Part shown: piece by piece, positions 11,290 through 22,425 of the stretch
Numbering within the stretch: the stretch's first letter is position 1
How the letters are laid out: every line of letters starts with the position of its first letter
Source: Tenebrio molitor
Taxonomy: Eukaryota > Arthropoda > Insecta > Coleoptera > Tenebrionidae
DNA length: 64,000 nucleotides
NCBI RefSeq assembly: GCF_963966145.1
Contig: NC_091054.1
Coordinates: 744,001 to 808,000, forward strand
Direction of reading: 5' to 3'
Translations under genes and position numbers: made by a program
The notes under the pieces: generated by a model
Told to the model about the DNA's origin: nothing
Database searches by the model: none
Seen by the model: only the letters and a program-made list of their open reading frames with translations

Positions 11290-11930
11290 AAATCCAGAGA
11301 GCTACTGAATTATGACAATATTAATGTTTTCAATTTCAAACCTTTCTCACTGAATGATATCCGAGAGGCTTTTGACAAATGGCGTAAAAATAACAGTAAC
11401 GATGCAAATACCCCACAGGGATCCGTGTTGAGACCTACACTTTAATTTATCTAAATACAATCTATCTGGTGTATGTAAATTACTTTATTGAAGCTACAAA
11501 TTCGGATGTATTATTATTTGCAAACAACGCGACAGTCATAGTGACAGAAAGATGTTAAGGGAAATAAAAAGAAGTAGACAAAAGCAAATTAAGGAAATTT
11601 TATGATTCTGATATGAAATTATGGATTAAATCGAACAAACTTTGTCGTGATGAAGAAAAAACGTGATTTGTATGAACCTACTAAAGCCGTTAGACGATTA
11701 GGGATTTACGTCGATAATAAACTCACTCGAGAAACTCATATATCGTACCTTGCAATTAAAATTTCGCAAAAGTGTTTTCTGTTAAGATCGCTCCGATCTA
11801 TAACATCTAAAGCCGCAGTTATCACGGCCTACGCACAAAACTAGTCTGAAGACACTCATGTCATACCAAATCCCTCTTTGCTCTTCGCGGAGCAGACAGA
11901 GATTGCTGTCGTAACAGTCTTGCAAAATTA
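11290..11930 (+). pseudogene. Jockey-like reverse transcriptase, broken fragment
   Basis: Several RT landmarks lie in order but in different frames: PQGSVLRPTL near 11412-11443, the catalytic block as FANNATVIV near 11517-11543, then LGIYVDNKL near 11698-11724 and SQKCFLLRSLRSITS near 11764-11808. These match the palm and thumb regions of insect LINE elements of the jockey type. The two catalytic aspartates of the usual FADD are both Asn, and frame changes separate the blocks, so it cannot be active. The thumb part is still one open 65-codon frame (11647-11844). Confidence 0.8.
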
Positions 11931-12064
11931 AAAATGATCACACTTTTCAGGTAATGCCATTATTTGGTAACCTGGTAATGTGATTAAAAAAGTAATCCTG
12001 TCTTTGTTCTTTTATTAGTATCTTTACTTTCTTTTATTTGTTTTCTTTTGATTCTAATTTTTTC

Positions 12065-12426
12065 GCGCGTTGAAATGAAATCCTCGGCTGGGAAGGCGTT
12101 GGAAACCGTCAATTGTTGTGCTTTTTAAAAGCGTAGATTAATTGGAGCATGTTGACAGCTAACCTAAAATTTAGAGCCAAAACAATCTTTCTTTTTTTTC
12201 TTTCTTTGCAATGTTTTACATTAAAAATAGAAAACTTAACGATTCCTATTCTCGAAGCAAATATCTAAGGGCACCCTTTGCTGAAAACAAACATGTAGAA
12301 TTGTGTCCCGATTAAACACAAACAAATGTCATTCTTGTCAAACGGCGGGAAATTCAAACTTTACACTGTTCTAAACGGTTTAATTTCTCCAATGCCTGTT
12401 CAGCCCAGGATTTCATTTGAACGCGC
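12065..12426 (+). mobile_element. MITE family C, copy 2 (both ends present)
   Basis: This is the most complete copy. GCGCGTTGAAATGAAATCC at the left is inverted at the right end (GGATTTCATTTGAACGCGC, 12408-12426). Pairing continues through CTGGGAAGGCGTTGGA against its complement, giving terminal inverted repeats of about 40 bp with a few mismatches. The interior has no convincing coding frame. It is a 362-bp non-autonomous DNA transposon. Target-site duplication unclear. Confidence 0.8.
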
Positions 12427-12898
12427 AATAGTTCCTTCTGATGCATGTTTGTCGTTTTTTAACATTTTGTATTCTTCTATATTCCTTTTTCATTCTCTGT
12501 TTTTTTAAATTTTATTTTCACATTCAGAAATGTCTCATCTAGCCTCTTATTCCTTTTATCCATTTATTTTTATTCTCCGTTTAAATCCAACTTTTTTTTT
12601 ACTCCTATTTTTGTTTTCAGTCAATACAATATTGCCCTACAAAGTACAATTATTTTAGAAAACACACTAACATATTTTGGAAGTTTCTTCAAATTCTTTA
12701 CACTTTAATAAAATGTTTCAAAAATTCCACTTATCACGCAGTCTTCAGATTTTCAAAAATAATTTTTTTTCAGCAGCGCAAGTGAGAATTCACTTGTTCT
12801 CTGGTAAAAAGTGTGTACATAAACCCAGAAAGAATCCGGTTGCGAGTCGACTTTTCAGAATTAAGTTGTTTGTTCTTCTTATGCATTATGTATGCATA
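12427..12898. other. AT-rich spacer
   Basis: T-rich and A-rich tracts. Nothing recognised apart from chance frames. Confidence 0.55.
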
Positions 12899-12990
12899 TA
12901 GGTGGTCGAATGCGTATTACGTTCGAATCCTGGCGGGTTTTTAAGTTATGTACATGCGAAATTAGTTGATTTGGTTTCCTTAACCGGAGC
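12899..12990 (+). repeat. Truncated SINE, family 2 relative
   Basis: GTGGTCGAATGCG followed closely by a B-box-like GTTCGAATCC (12921-12930), then a segment with CCTTAACCGGA that resembles the corresponding part of the 6-kb SINE. The head is shortened between the A and B boxes. Confidence 0.45.
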
Positions 12991-13019
12991 TCCGCAACAG
13001 AACAACTTTACATGCGCCA

Positions 13020-13404
13020 TTAGAGCACACATCGTTTTGCATCGGCATTGCACTTATCCATCAACGTCTGTCGATAGATAAGCGCAACCAAATGCTGATT
13101 TATTCGACGTTGCAGCTCCTTTTTCATGCAAAAACTTGCACATTTTTCAGACTGACGCCTTGCACAAGTCCGATCCTTGATTTGATGTAAAGTATTCGGC
13201 CACCACGACCAAAATAAGAACAACACATAATTCAACGTTCCGGATGATTTCAGTCGTTTCGTGCTTGGTTTGTAAAAAATTTGCCATGCAGATTATGACG
13301 GTTCGAATATTTGAAAAATCAGTAGGATCGAATCCTTGTAACGAGCCGTGGAGATTCAATTTCCGTTCGATTTTTGAAAGAGACGGACTCCTTCCCTCGT
13401 GCAA
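13020..13404 (-). pseudogene. Possible decayed coding remnant, unidentified
   Basis: Two overlapping minus-strand frames (13404-13147 and 13235-13020) read as though one protein had been broken by a stop and a frameshift. The first contains an aliphatic run (CVVLILVVVAEY) followed by a polar segment with Cys; the second continues with charged helical sequence. A single transmembrane segment followed by a loop could fit a chemoreceptor-like remnant, but no family signature is visible. I do not recognise it, and chance is a real alternative. Confidence 0.2.
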
Positions 13405-13866
13405 GAGCGTGGTATTTTACATAATAAGTATTAAATGACTAGGTAGCGAAGTTAAAGTAATTTAGATAAGACGTAGTAAACAGTAATAAGGTTAAGGCTA
13501 CTCTATACTTAAATAAAATTTCCAGTTTCCTGTGTATTCAGTTGCAGAGCAAGAAAAGTGTGGTTGTTGTCAATTAAATTCCGCCTGAAGCATTTGGGAC
13601 CTTCTGCATGAAATGCACTTTTGCTTGCTGCTTGATCGTGCGTTGAAGTCTTCCAATACATTGATGTATATTAAAAAAATGTCACCAAAAGGTCATATCT
13701 GAAAAAAAATAAAATAAGAGGAGGGGGTAAAGAGATGAAGAATTCAAGCAGCGTTTAATTTTGCCTATGTCCACTTTAAAATAGGCACTTACTCCTGGTT
13801 CTTTTTTGTGTTTATATTGCTTTGTTATCAGTTTTTCGATTCCAACCGTAATATTTTTTGAAAAAA
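13405..13866. other. Unassigned sequence
   Basis: No gene or repeat recognised. Confidence 0.5.
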
Positions 13867-13868
13867 TA

Positions 13869-14280
13869 CAGGGTGTACCAAAACGACCGCACCAACTACG
13901 TGTAATCGTATGAAGTAGAGTTAGAGGAACGTGAAAAAAATAATACAAATATTTTCCTGATGCTTTTTCTTATTTTCCCAAATTTTGAATTTTTTTGACA
14001 TTTATTCAAAAATTGTGTAACAAAACTTTTAAATTCCGGTTTTTAAAAAAGCAAATGCTTCAAATGGACTTTTAAAAGAAAAATAATTTAATTAGTGAAA
14101 GTTATCGCAATTGAATGAATACTGTCTAACATAATTGGAACAAAAAAATTTTTTTTAACTTTAACACCCTGTAACTTTTAATTGAAGCTGAAAAAAAATG
14201 TTTTTTACATTTTTTTATGTTCTTCTCACTGTATTTTATACAACTGCTAGTAATTGGTGTGTTCGTTTTGAATCACCCTG
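13869..14280. mobile_element. 412-bp MITE with TA target site and CAGGGTG ends
   Basis: The left end is TA then CAGGGTGTACCAAAACGA; the right end, inverted, is CAGGGTGATTCAAAACGA, followed by TA. Similarity between the ends continues weakly for about 70 bp. The TA dinucleotide on both sides and the end sequence fit the Tc1/mariner superfamily. The interior is AT-rich and non-coding. Confidence 0.75.
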
Positions 14281-15490
14281 TATATGGCTGAGCTTCTTGC
14301 TTCTTCCTGGTGAGAGTCGATTGGTGTTATTTCTGGGCGCAGGAAAAGTAAAGAGTCAAGTACTAAGCTCTGAGAAGAAAAAAGGAAGAAAATAACTGGT
14401 TGTTGCCAAAAGACTTAGAATTTTGACTCAAGTTGTTGTCAAGACAAGCAAATTTTTTGTGTTTTCCTCAAGCTGACATCGCCAAAATTAAAACAATGGT
14501 AGGGTCGTCAGAATAAGTCAATGATTTCAGGTGTTGTTTTTTTCGAGTCACTAGATGTAAATTAGATCATTAACTAAGTATCGTTGACGTCATCTGTCAA
14601 AAAGTGTTTAGAAAAAAAAAGCGTTCGGAAGACGTTGCGCAGACGTGTCGATCTCGGAAACTGGTCTAAAAATGTAAAAATCGATTAATTATCGTCGATA
14701 TTGAATAACGAGAAGACGGCAAAAACTGGCTGCAAATCTAGTTGAAATATCCGCCTTGGGCTCTCGCTTCCTGGGAACGCAGTTCCACCATGAATAACTG
14801 TCTCAAATATGTAGATAATCTCGGCTCATGTTTATCAATCAGCGTGTGACTCGGCATCTTAACGTAGCGGCAAGCATGATGCCCATATCAAATAGATTAA
14901 GACCGTTCCTAGTACCATCGCAACTCGGTTCCTCCACTTTACGACGTTCTATTATTTTGTCATGGCCTCTGCTCGCTCCGGCTTGACACGCTTGTCACTC
15001 TGGCTCGGGCAAACACGACCGAAATCAAATTACGAGATCAAATGATGTGGAGGCCGAGCCGTGAAGAATCACTTCTGCCAAAAAGAAAAAGGCTCCAGAG
15101 GCTCTTTCAGAGGGAAACTCTAAGTCACCTCCACGCATGTTCTATAGGCGATAAGTCTGGAGAACGAGATGGACGTAGCAGTAAAATCATTTGGACGGTT
15201 CAAAAAACGCCGTATTTGTTGCCGTATGAGAACGAGCATCGTCTTGTTGAAAAATGAAATTCTGCAACTATTGCAAGTTTTTCTTTCAGAATCTTTTATT
15301 TAATTTGTTTTAAATATTTTTACAGTAATTGTTCGTTCCTTGGGGCTCTCACAGTCGGAAACGCTTCGCGAGTCTATCGCACCCAAGTAGATGGTCCGGC
15401 GCAGAGCTTAAAATGCAGCCACGCCACCCATTAATGGGGAAATGGAGACAAATCCCGCAAAAATAAACCACCAAACGCTACAATACATAT
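14281..15490. other. Mosaic of eroded repeat sequence
   Basis: GC-richer sequence from about 14620. The plus frame 15042-15257 (about 71 codons) includes a hydrophilic stretch with GDKSGERDGR and a block shared with 4829-4870, so both sites probably descend from one transposon. The block near 15334-15362 matches 3318-3345. No intact gene. Confidence 0.35.
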
Positions 15491-15617
15491 AGAGTGTCCC
15501 AAAATCTGAAAAATATTTTCAAAATTTAGTTCAAAGACCTTTGATTTTTGAAACTGTACAGTAGTAATAATGATAACGTTGAAGGTAATAGTAGGCTATA
15601 AAATTAGTCACCCTGTA
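15491..15617. mobile_element. Possible short TA-flanked MITE remnant
   Basis: Starts GAGTGTCCCAAAATCTG after TATA and ends with CACCCTGTA. The ends resemble the CAGGGTG group but the inverted match is weak beyond about 10 bp. Confidence 0.3.
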
Positions 15618-15769
15618 TGTTTTAATAATACTATACCACTTTTCAATTTTCCACCAGAATACCTTTCAGACTAAAAAAATATTTAATTAGAGGCGTCTTC
15701 CTCTTGGCGGATTTAATACATTTTTTTTTTTAAATAAGTTCTGGTGTATTTATAGAAAATGTATTGAAT

Positions 15770-16265
15770 TCGTTTTATGGGAATCGATTTTGCACGGGCC
15801 AGCCCACGGGCCCATTACCATAATTAGCTCTCGATGACGCGAACGGTACACTCCAATTAATTTTCCGCAATTTCCTGCTGGATCCCTGTTCCTAATTAAA
15901 GCAAAGACAATAATCTCGGCAATAATCTGCACGGTGCATCGTAGGTATAACTCACGTTTTTGAATCGCGGCGTGGCCCAATAGGTATATTACACCGATTC
16001 CGGTATTACTATCTGGTTAAAAATCCGGCAGGTACATGTGACCGCAGCGGTCGCTGCATCCTGTATCGCCTTAATTCAAAACAATCTCCGGTCAACAGGA
16101 AATCGTGACTACCCGGGGTGGGTATATGCGGACAGATAATTACGACGCTAACGTCGAGATGGCCGAAGAGTGTGCTTTATGTGGACGAGGAGGAAACGGA
16201 AATTTACGGCCCTAGGGTCACAAGATTGGTCCGACGAAACCTGTTGAACCGATCAGAACTTGAAG
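15770..16265. promoter_or_regulatory. Candidate conserved non-coding island
   Basis: Complex, GC-richer sequence between AT-rich flanks, with several homeodomain-type TAATTA cores (for example CATAATTAGCTC and CCAATTAATTTTCC) and no coding signature. It resembles insect developmental enhancers in composition only; conservation cannot be tested here. Confidence 0.25.
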
Positions 16266-16371
16266 CTTTTTCTCTTTTTTATACCCATATCATGCCATTT
16301 TTTTTCTTCCAACCCTTGAGAGTTCTAGGAATATTTTGAACAGCGAAGTAGGTTTTATAAAACATGATATA

Positions 16372-16579
16372 CATGGTGTATTTTTAAATTGTGCCGAAAT
16401 TTTACCTACGAAGTTGTGGGATAACATAGAAAACTAAAAGCAATTAAAAAAAATTGTTGCTCAAAAAATAAATGTCATTTTATTTTTTGACATAGAATTT
16501 TTTTAATATTTTTTACGAGTTCTACATGAAGCCAGTAGCTCGTGGTTAAAATTTTGGCGCGCATTTCAATAACACCCTG
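16372..16579. mobile_element. Foldback family F, half copy 1
   Basis: TA then CATGGTGTATTTTTAAA at the left and AACACCCTG then TA at the right. The interior matches one arm of the foldback element at 49061, including TGCCGAAATTTTACCTACG, AACTAAAAGCAATTAAAAAA and TCTACATGAAGCCAGTAGCT. Sequence just to the left (TTTTATAAAACATGATATA) also matches the loop-side flank of that element, showing that this is one arm of a larger palindrome. Confidence 0.75.
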
Positions 16580-16581
16580 TA

Positions 16582-16722
16582 TATTTCGAAATAATTGACC
16601 TTTCAAAAACCCCCAAATCAACAAATAAGTGCAACCGAATTTTTTTAACATTTTTCTCACGTTGACGGTAATCTCTTCTAGACCGTAGTGCACCGTTAGT
16701 GCGCTATTTTTGGGACACCCTG
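16582..16722. mobile_element. Adjacent CAGGGTG-end fragment
   Basis: Directly after the half copy, and ending GGGACACCCTG then TA. The right end belongs to the same group of termini, but no matching left end is seen, so it is probably a truncated second element. Confidence 0.35.
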
Positions 16723-16724
16723 TA

Positions 16725-17430
16725 TATTGCTTATTGTTCTTATAAGCGTCGAAATGTTGAAAAATGTAACGAAGAAAGCAAAAGAAAGAGAAAGATGATT
16801 AAATAAAAAAATTGCCTTGTTGGTGTATCTGTGTTATATAAATTAATTGTGTAATTAAGTGTTTGTAAATAATTATAATTTTTTTTATTAGAATTTTACA
16901 ACTAGAGGTTTGGTGAAAATTTGAGGGGGTTAGTGCAACGCTCTTGAAGCAGAAGAGTACTTTTCAGAAACCTTACAATAATAATTTTCTAGCTCGTGTG
17001 AAGTTCAGTCTAAAATAATTTTCCTGACCACACACTTGCTTGCAATTTATGTGGATAATGAGTTAGTGCGGAATGCATAAGGAGACGTTGTAGCAAATAA
17101 AATCTGCAAGAATATACTCGTACATACATCTTGTTAAGAAGCTTTCCTCACACCTTGCAATAACAATTTATTTGGTACTAATTCAGAAGGAATTCTGATC
17201 TGGAGACACTCCTCTTCATAAAAATGTAATTTTTTTGATGCATGTTTTGCTGCGGAAGATTTGTTTCCGAATTTGCCGCGTAATTTGGAATCTGGTGTCC
17301 CGCAAGGAACGTAGTTCCTCCCGTTGTTTTAAAAACGCGCAAGAGTGGTATTTTTGCCGCTCGTGGGCAGAAAGCTGTAACCGTAAAGCTTGCAGTAAGC
17401 CAGAGGCCTCCCTGACATGACTATAGAGCG
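16725..17430. other. Unassigned sequence
   Basis: AT-rich. Nothing recognised. Confidence 0.5.
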
Positions 17431-18080
17431 CGTGGGCCGCTTATTTTCAGTACATAAACCATGGGCAAAATAATAGACCATAAGTATCTCCACGCGGCCT
17501 GATATACAGCCTCGGTGCCCGACATACTACCATGAATTTACAAACTACCAAGGAATTCTCTAGTGGACGATTCAATCCTCGTTGACAATCGCTAATCTAT
17601 GATTAATGACGACCCCGCCATAAATCCGCTAAAACTCGATTATTTCCTCGGCCGCCGCTCGTAGATCACTCCTGGTCTCGTTAAGAGTGCAGATGGCAAA
17701 AACCCCGTGCCATTTAATGTATAATTCATGGCCGACTCGTCTAATACATGTGTATTGGTGCTATGAGCAGCCTAACTCACACATAACTCGTCCAGAGATA
17801 TTGTTATTACATAGAACGCAGCATCATCCCATGAACGACGACTTCAACTGCCGTAATGTTAAATAAACTAAACCATCGACATTCTACCCACACGTTTGCG
17901 GATCGGGATTTTTTTTTATATGAGAATGCTATACCAGCGCCTCCAGCGGCCGATGGGATTTTTGCAGCTGGGTTGCCGTTTCGCTCCCGAAATGGACAGG
18001 GGAAGTACCGTACTGGGATTTTTCAGTACAGTGGCTCAAGGAGGGTAATAAACCAAGTGCAAGTTATGGTCTACTAATCG
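17430..18080. promoter_or_regulatory. Candidate conserved non-coding island
   Basis: Balanced-composition sequence with few homopolymers and several short factor-like sites (CCATAAGTATC, CGATTATTTCC, GTTATTACATAG, GTAATTAACTC). No coding signature. Proposed only from composition. Confidence 0.2.
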
Positions 18081-18346
18081 TAATTAACTCAGGACTAATT
18101 AAATTAGTAAGTGCTGAAATATGAAATGGGAAATAAAAAAGGCTTCAAGAATGCACTTTGCTGCAATAAACTCCATTTACAAACAAGAATTGAACGATTT
18201 AAAGAATGGTTCTTCGACCAGAAAGAAGAAATAAATTATGCCTTAAAAGTTTTCTTTTTGGCCTCTTCAACTCTAAATGACATGTTTACACATTTTGAAC
18301 AGCTACGGTATCTTGATTTTTACACACTAATCAAACTACATATTTG

Positions 18347-18473
18347 TAGTACATTACTAATGCGGTAGGCATTTTACATCGCTCGGTTTTTGTTAACACT
18401 CCCGCTGCGCGGTCGTGTTTCAATCTAAAAACCTCGCGCTGCAAAATGTAGCTTACCGCATTTGTAATGTAAA
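18347..18473. repeat. Short imperfect palindrome P2 (about 127 bp)
   Basis: The left arm (TACATTACTAATGCGGTA, then ATTTTACA and CGCTCGGTTTTT) is inverted at the right (TACCGCATTTGTAATGTAAA and so on) around a GC-rich centre containing CCGCTGCGCGGTCG. This is the same architecture as the other short palindromes here. Confidence 0.7.
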
Positions 18474-18474
18474 T

Positions 18475-19365
18475 AACTATTTCCATGTTTTTATTTTTCA
18501 AAGGAAGTTGGGCGTTGAAGAAAGTGTGGTTATGTAGTGCTCATTCTGGATTGGTGGATTTAAATAGAGATTAACTTACGCCAACTTTCTGTCAAAACGT
18601 TGTCATTGCGCAATTACAATATCTGCCACGAGAGTAGTTTTTAAGCGTACTATTGCGCAAAATTTCAACAGAAGAATTAATCCTTTGTTCCATTTTCTCA
18701 CACGAATAAGAGAAGAAGTAAAACAAATGTCTTAGAGAAAGCAATCTTACGCATCTTTTCGTTCCGAGTGGAATTTTTGTACAAGATGCAGCGAGGACAA
18801 TAATTATACCGAGGATGAATTTTATTTTCGTGGCAGAAATTTGAAGTTTTATCAATTATTCTTTATAATAATTTTATTTTACAGATTCAGTGACACAGGA
18901 TTAATGACAGTCGCTGCGTTCGCGTATGTAAACTTTCCACAATTGAGACTCTTATGTTACAGGTTCAAGGCAAAGAGGTTTTCAGGTATTTTTTAGACTT
19001 TTCTAATAAAAATTTCAATTTGTGGAATTTATTGATCACCAAATGGCAGAACTGGAAATGCATCAGCGATTAAATCTGACAAGTTGCTTTAACAAGACTC
19101 GATGAAACTTGACAAACATAAAATTATTTGCTGTGGTAACTTTCTTACAATTTAGTTAACTGCAAAATTGATAGCTCATACTTGTCAGATCCGATAGGTT
19201 TTTTAGTGCCTAGAATTGACAGTTATCATTATTTGGACTTTTACTACTATAGAACCTGAATCTGTATCTGATGCTTATGACACTGCAGTTTTTTAATACT
19301 GCTTTTCACTATAATGTAGACTCGGAGTAGAAATAATTATGCAGCAAGAATGCACACTGCGAGTC
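18475..19365. other. Unassigned AT-rich sequence
   Basis: Nothing recognised. Confidence 0.5.
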
Positions 19366-19369
19366 TTTG

Positions 19370-20225
19370 AATACGCTTGCTCTTTTCTCTAAATCTTTGC
19401 CTCCCTCTTTTGGGAAAAGAAAATTTCAAAGAACAAGTTATTACGGCTTGGCGTCTGATCGAGCGTTGAAATCACCAGACTCTCTGTGCGATTGTGTGTT
19501 TGAAACGCCTTTTTGGAAATTGAGACTCACCCCTGACCACAAGGCGCGCCTCACCAAGCTTAATTATTTACATAAAAGATCAATACTAGCAGAAACCACG
19601 ACTCCTCGGTGAAAAACTGACCGTCTAATCGCTCGACCGCGCGTCGAACTCTCCTCCTAAAAATCGCATTTTTGTCGTTCTCGTCGCCTTTCTTAGCGGC
19701 TTCGTCTCTTGCTCACTCATAAATTGCTAAAAGTGGTCGATTTATCGTCTCTGGTTTCCCACGGGAGCTGGTCCCGTTCACGATCCAGCCGTTATGATGT
19801 AGGGCCATTCCTCGACATTCTTGTGCGTTTAATGTCATCCATAAACTGGAATGTAGATATCTCCGATAGAAATCACATTATATTGTCTATGGCCATCGAC
19901 AATGTGCACTATGGATCAAACGTGATCCGTTATTATTTACGACGGACGTCGCGTAATCTCCGCAGTCCGAACGCACTCAACCATTGGAAAAGCCACTCCG
20001 ACATTGGGAAAAAACGTCCATTTTATAGCAAATGTCGTAAATTTCGTTAATTGAATACGGACGTTTATGGGGAAATAAATGGCGGGGTAAAAAAGCGCCA
20101 GCAAATTAGAATATCACCGGTCGGGGGGGCGGCGTAAAGCGCGACCTTGACTTTATGGCGTTTGTTTATTAGCTGAATTTATGCCCCGACTGTCCCGGTT
20201 ATAGTTATTATTTTTAATTGGTAAA
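19370..20225. promoter_or_regulatory. Candidate conserved non-coding island
   Basis: GC-richer, complex sequence. The right part (about 19730-20220) has many CG dinucleotides, TTTATGG/TTTATGGCG motifs (Caudal/Abd-B-like cores) and TAATTG/TTAATTG sites. A 113-codon plus frame at 19709-20050 has no domain pattern. Interpreted as possible regulatory DNA. Confidence 0.25.
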
Positions 20226-21137
20226 TGGTAAGGTTTGCAAGGAAATCATTTATGCGCGACGGCTGTTCTAAACACGCTATTGGTGGCTGCTACGACAGAA
20301 AATTATGTAAAGCAGTTACTATTATTATTATTAACTGGATAACTGTGGGCTACGCCCCGTTAAATGTCCACTTTCTTTCACATTCTTTTTGTTTCTTTTT
20401 CTCGCCGCATTTTCCTTCTGAGTTTTTCTTTCAGTTGCGTGTGCAGTTTGATTTTTTGTGGTTCTTGTCGCTGCTTGGGGACGTTTGTTTTAATGACGCA
20501 ACGTTTCGGAGGTGATTGGATCCTGACGGCTCCCCATTGTACTTGTCGTCCTCACTAATTTCATCTATTAATGATGATGTATGTAGGTGTTCCTCGCGAA
20601 AACCATTCATCTTAATTAATTGTATTAAAACGTCAAGTCGAGATAACCTCAGGTTCTTGTATTCCAACGCCAATATGTTTATGACGTAACGCATTCCGTT
20701 GTTCATATCAAAGAATTTTTTTTAGACAACGGCGAGTTGCTCGCAATGGAACTTTCTTCTATTTGTAGCTATTTGCGTAGGTATTTTTTTCAGAAATTAT
20801 CGAATAATAAGAAAAGCAAAAAAAAAAATCCAAATACAGTTATTGAAGAAAAATAAAATTAGTAAATCTAATAGTTATGTAACAAAATGTAAATGCAAAC
20901 TTTGCAAGGCAACGTAGAAAGCTTAATAAAGTAGTAATGAATAAAACAGAAATATTTCATTCAATGAGAGAAAACATAATAAATCTTAATGTAGATTAAT
21001 TATGATGTATTTATTCTCGATTTTGTAGTAGTTGTACTTGTAACATTTTTGTGAAATGTACAAGGTGACCAATAATGAATAGAAAAAAGTTGAAAAAACA
21101 TCACGGTGAAAAATGTGGAAAATAAATAAACAAAGTA
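20226..21137. other. Unassigned sequence
   Basis: No gene recognised. Frames open on both strands around 20364-20706 are treated as chance. Confidence 0.45.
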
Positions 21138-21358
21138 AGCTTTCCAGAGCCTTTTCAGCCACACTGACGTGAAGATTCGGGATGGGTACGGTGTGGATGA
21201 TCCAGCATTCGCCTTATCTGTGATATGAGACATACCACGATGTGATGGTGTGGGGAAACTTTTGAAAAAAACCCACACTTGGTCAGGCGGCACCGGGGTT
21301 AGAACCCGGGACCTCCCGCATGTAAAGTGTCGCGCTAGGCGCTTGGCCACAGTACTCG
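21138..21358 (-). repeat. tRNA-derived SINE (family 1), copy B
   Basis: Read on minus: GAGTACTGTGGCCAAGCGCC (A box TGGCCAAGCGC), then B box GGTTCTAACCC at 21297-21307, then GGTGCCGCCTGACC and a body with CACATCGTGGTATGTCTC and CACCGTACCCATCCCGAATC, ending near GGCTGAAAAGGCTCTGGAAA. It shares head and body with copies at 22238, 36390, 38759 and 55226. Confidence 0.85.
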
Positions 21359-21687
21359 TTCTTTGTGGTATGTAAAACATACAATATTTAAATAAATAAT
21401 TATTATAGTGGACATATAAAAAATACAAAACTGCTCTCCCATAGAAAAGGGGAATGTGGCAACAGCAAAAGAGACTCCAATAACTAAAATGAATTATTAA
21501 AAGTGTAGAACCTGTGTTAATAAAATCTAATTACTCTGGAGAGTTGGCTTCGATTTAATAAAGCAGAAACTTGTCAAAGCAGTTTTTTTTTCGATTAATC
21601 TTGTTAGTGCTGTCAAATTGTTCAATGAAGAGGTAAATATGGTTCAAAATCAAAATAATTCAGCCTATTAAAACAAAATTTGCGTCG

Positions 21688-21894
21688 ATGAAATTCGTTG
21701 GGAGACCTGCACGTTTACCAGATCTAAATCCGTGCGATTGTTTTTCATGGGGCTACTTCAAAGACAAAGCTTACAGTGCTCTCAACATAATACTTAATGC
21801 AACAATGAACGTTAGGAGAACTCTATTGTACGTTGAGAGTAATGCACGTCAGTTTGAATATTTTAGAACCTTTAATAGTAATGTAATTACATAA
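21688..21894 (+). pseudogene. Mariner-like transposase, C-terminal fragment
   Basis: The frame contains RLPDLNPCD followed by an aromatic WGYFK block. This corresponds to the last catalytic-Asp region of mariner-like DD(34)D transposases (usual form SPDLNPxDFFLWGYLK), followed by a helical tail. Only about 65 codons remain and the upstream catalytic domain is absent. The spacing and motif are characteristic enough for a family call; the subfamily is not assigned. Confidence 0.75.
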
Positions 21895-22237
21895 TTTTAA
21901 AATTTAAATTAAGTAATGCTTTTGTTAATTTTACACTTATTATTTTACGACGTACGAATGAGTTAGAGCAATGTCAACAGGTGAACAAAATATTGAATTT
22001 AATTTTCCAGATAACTTATTCAATTCTGAATGACACTGACAATTTAATTTACATAGAAATGTTGCGTTGACAAATGACTTAAAATTTATTAACTCCTACT
22101 CTTTCGATCATTTGGAAAATATTTATTCAAAGTACTACTAAAATCTAGTGAGCTCTGAATTCGGTCAAAATATAGTACTTGATAAATTATTTCGATTGAA
22201 ATATCGATCGTCGCGCTATGAGATGTGAAAATCGCGT

Positions 22238-22425
22238 CTGCTGAGGGTTTCCCGAGCATTTTCACCCACATTGACCTTATCTGTAAGATGAGACATATCA
22301 CGATGTGATGGTGTGAGGAAATCACTGAAAAAAACCCACACCTGATCGATCAGGCGGCACCGGGGTTAGAACCCGGGACCTCTCGAATGTAAAGTGGCGC
22401 GCTAGGCGCTTGGCCACAGTACTCG
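22238..22425 (-). repeat. tRNA-derived SINE (family 1), copy C (internally deleted)
   Basis: Same head as copy B, with the tRNA-like part ending at 22425 on the minus-strand start. The body is shortened: the block holding CACCGTACCCATCCCGAATC is missing between CTTATCTGT and the CCACATTGAC end. A short duplicated GATCGATCAGG lies just after the head. Confidence 0.8.
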
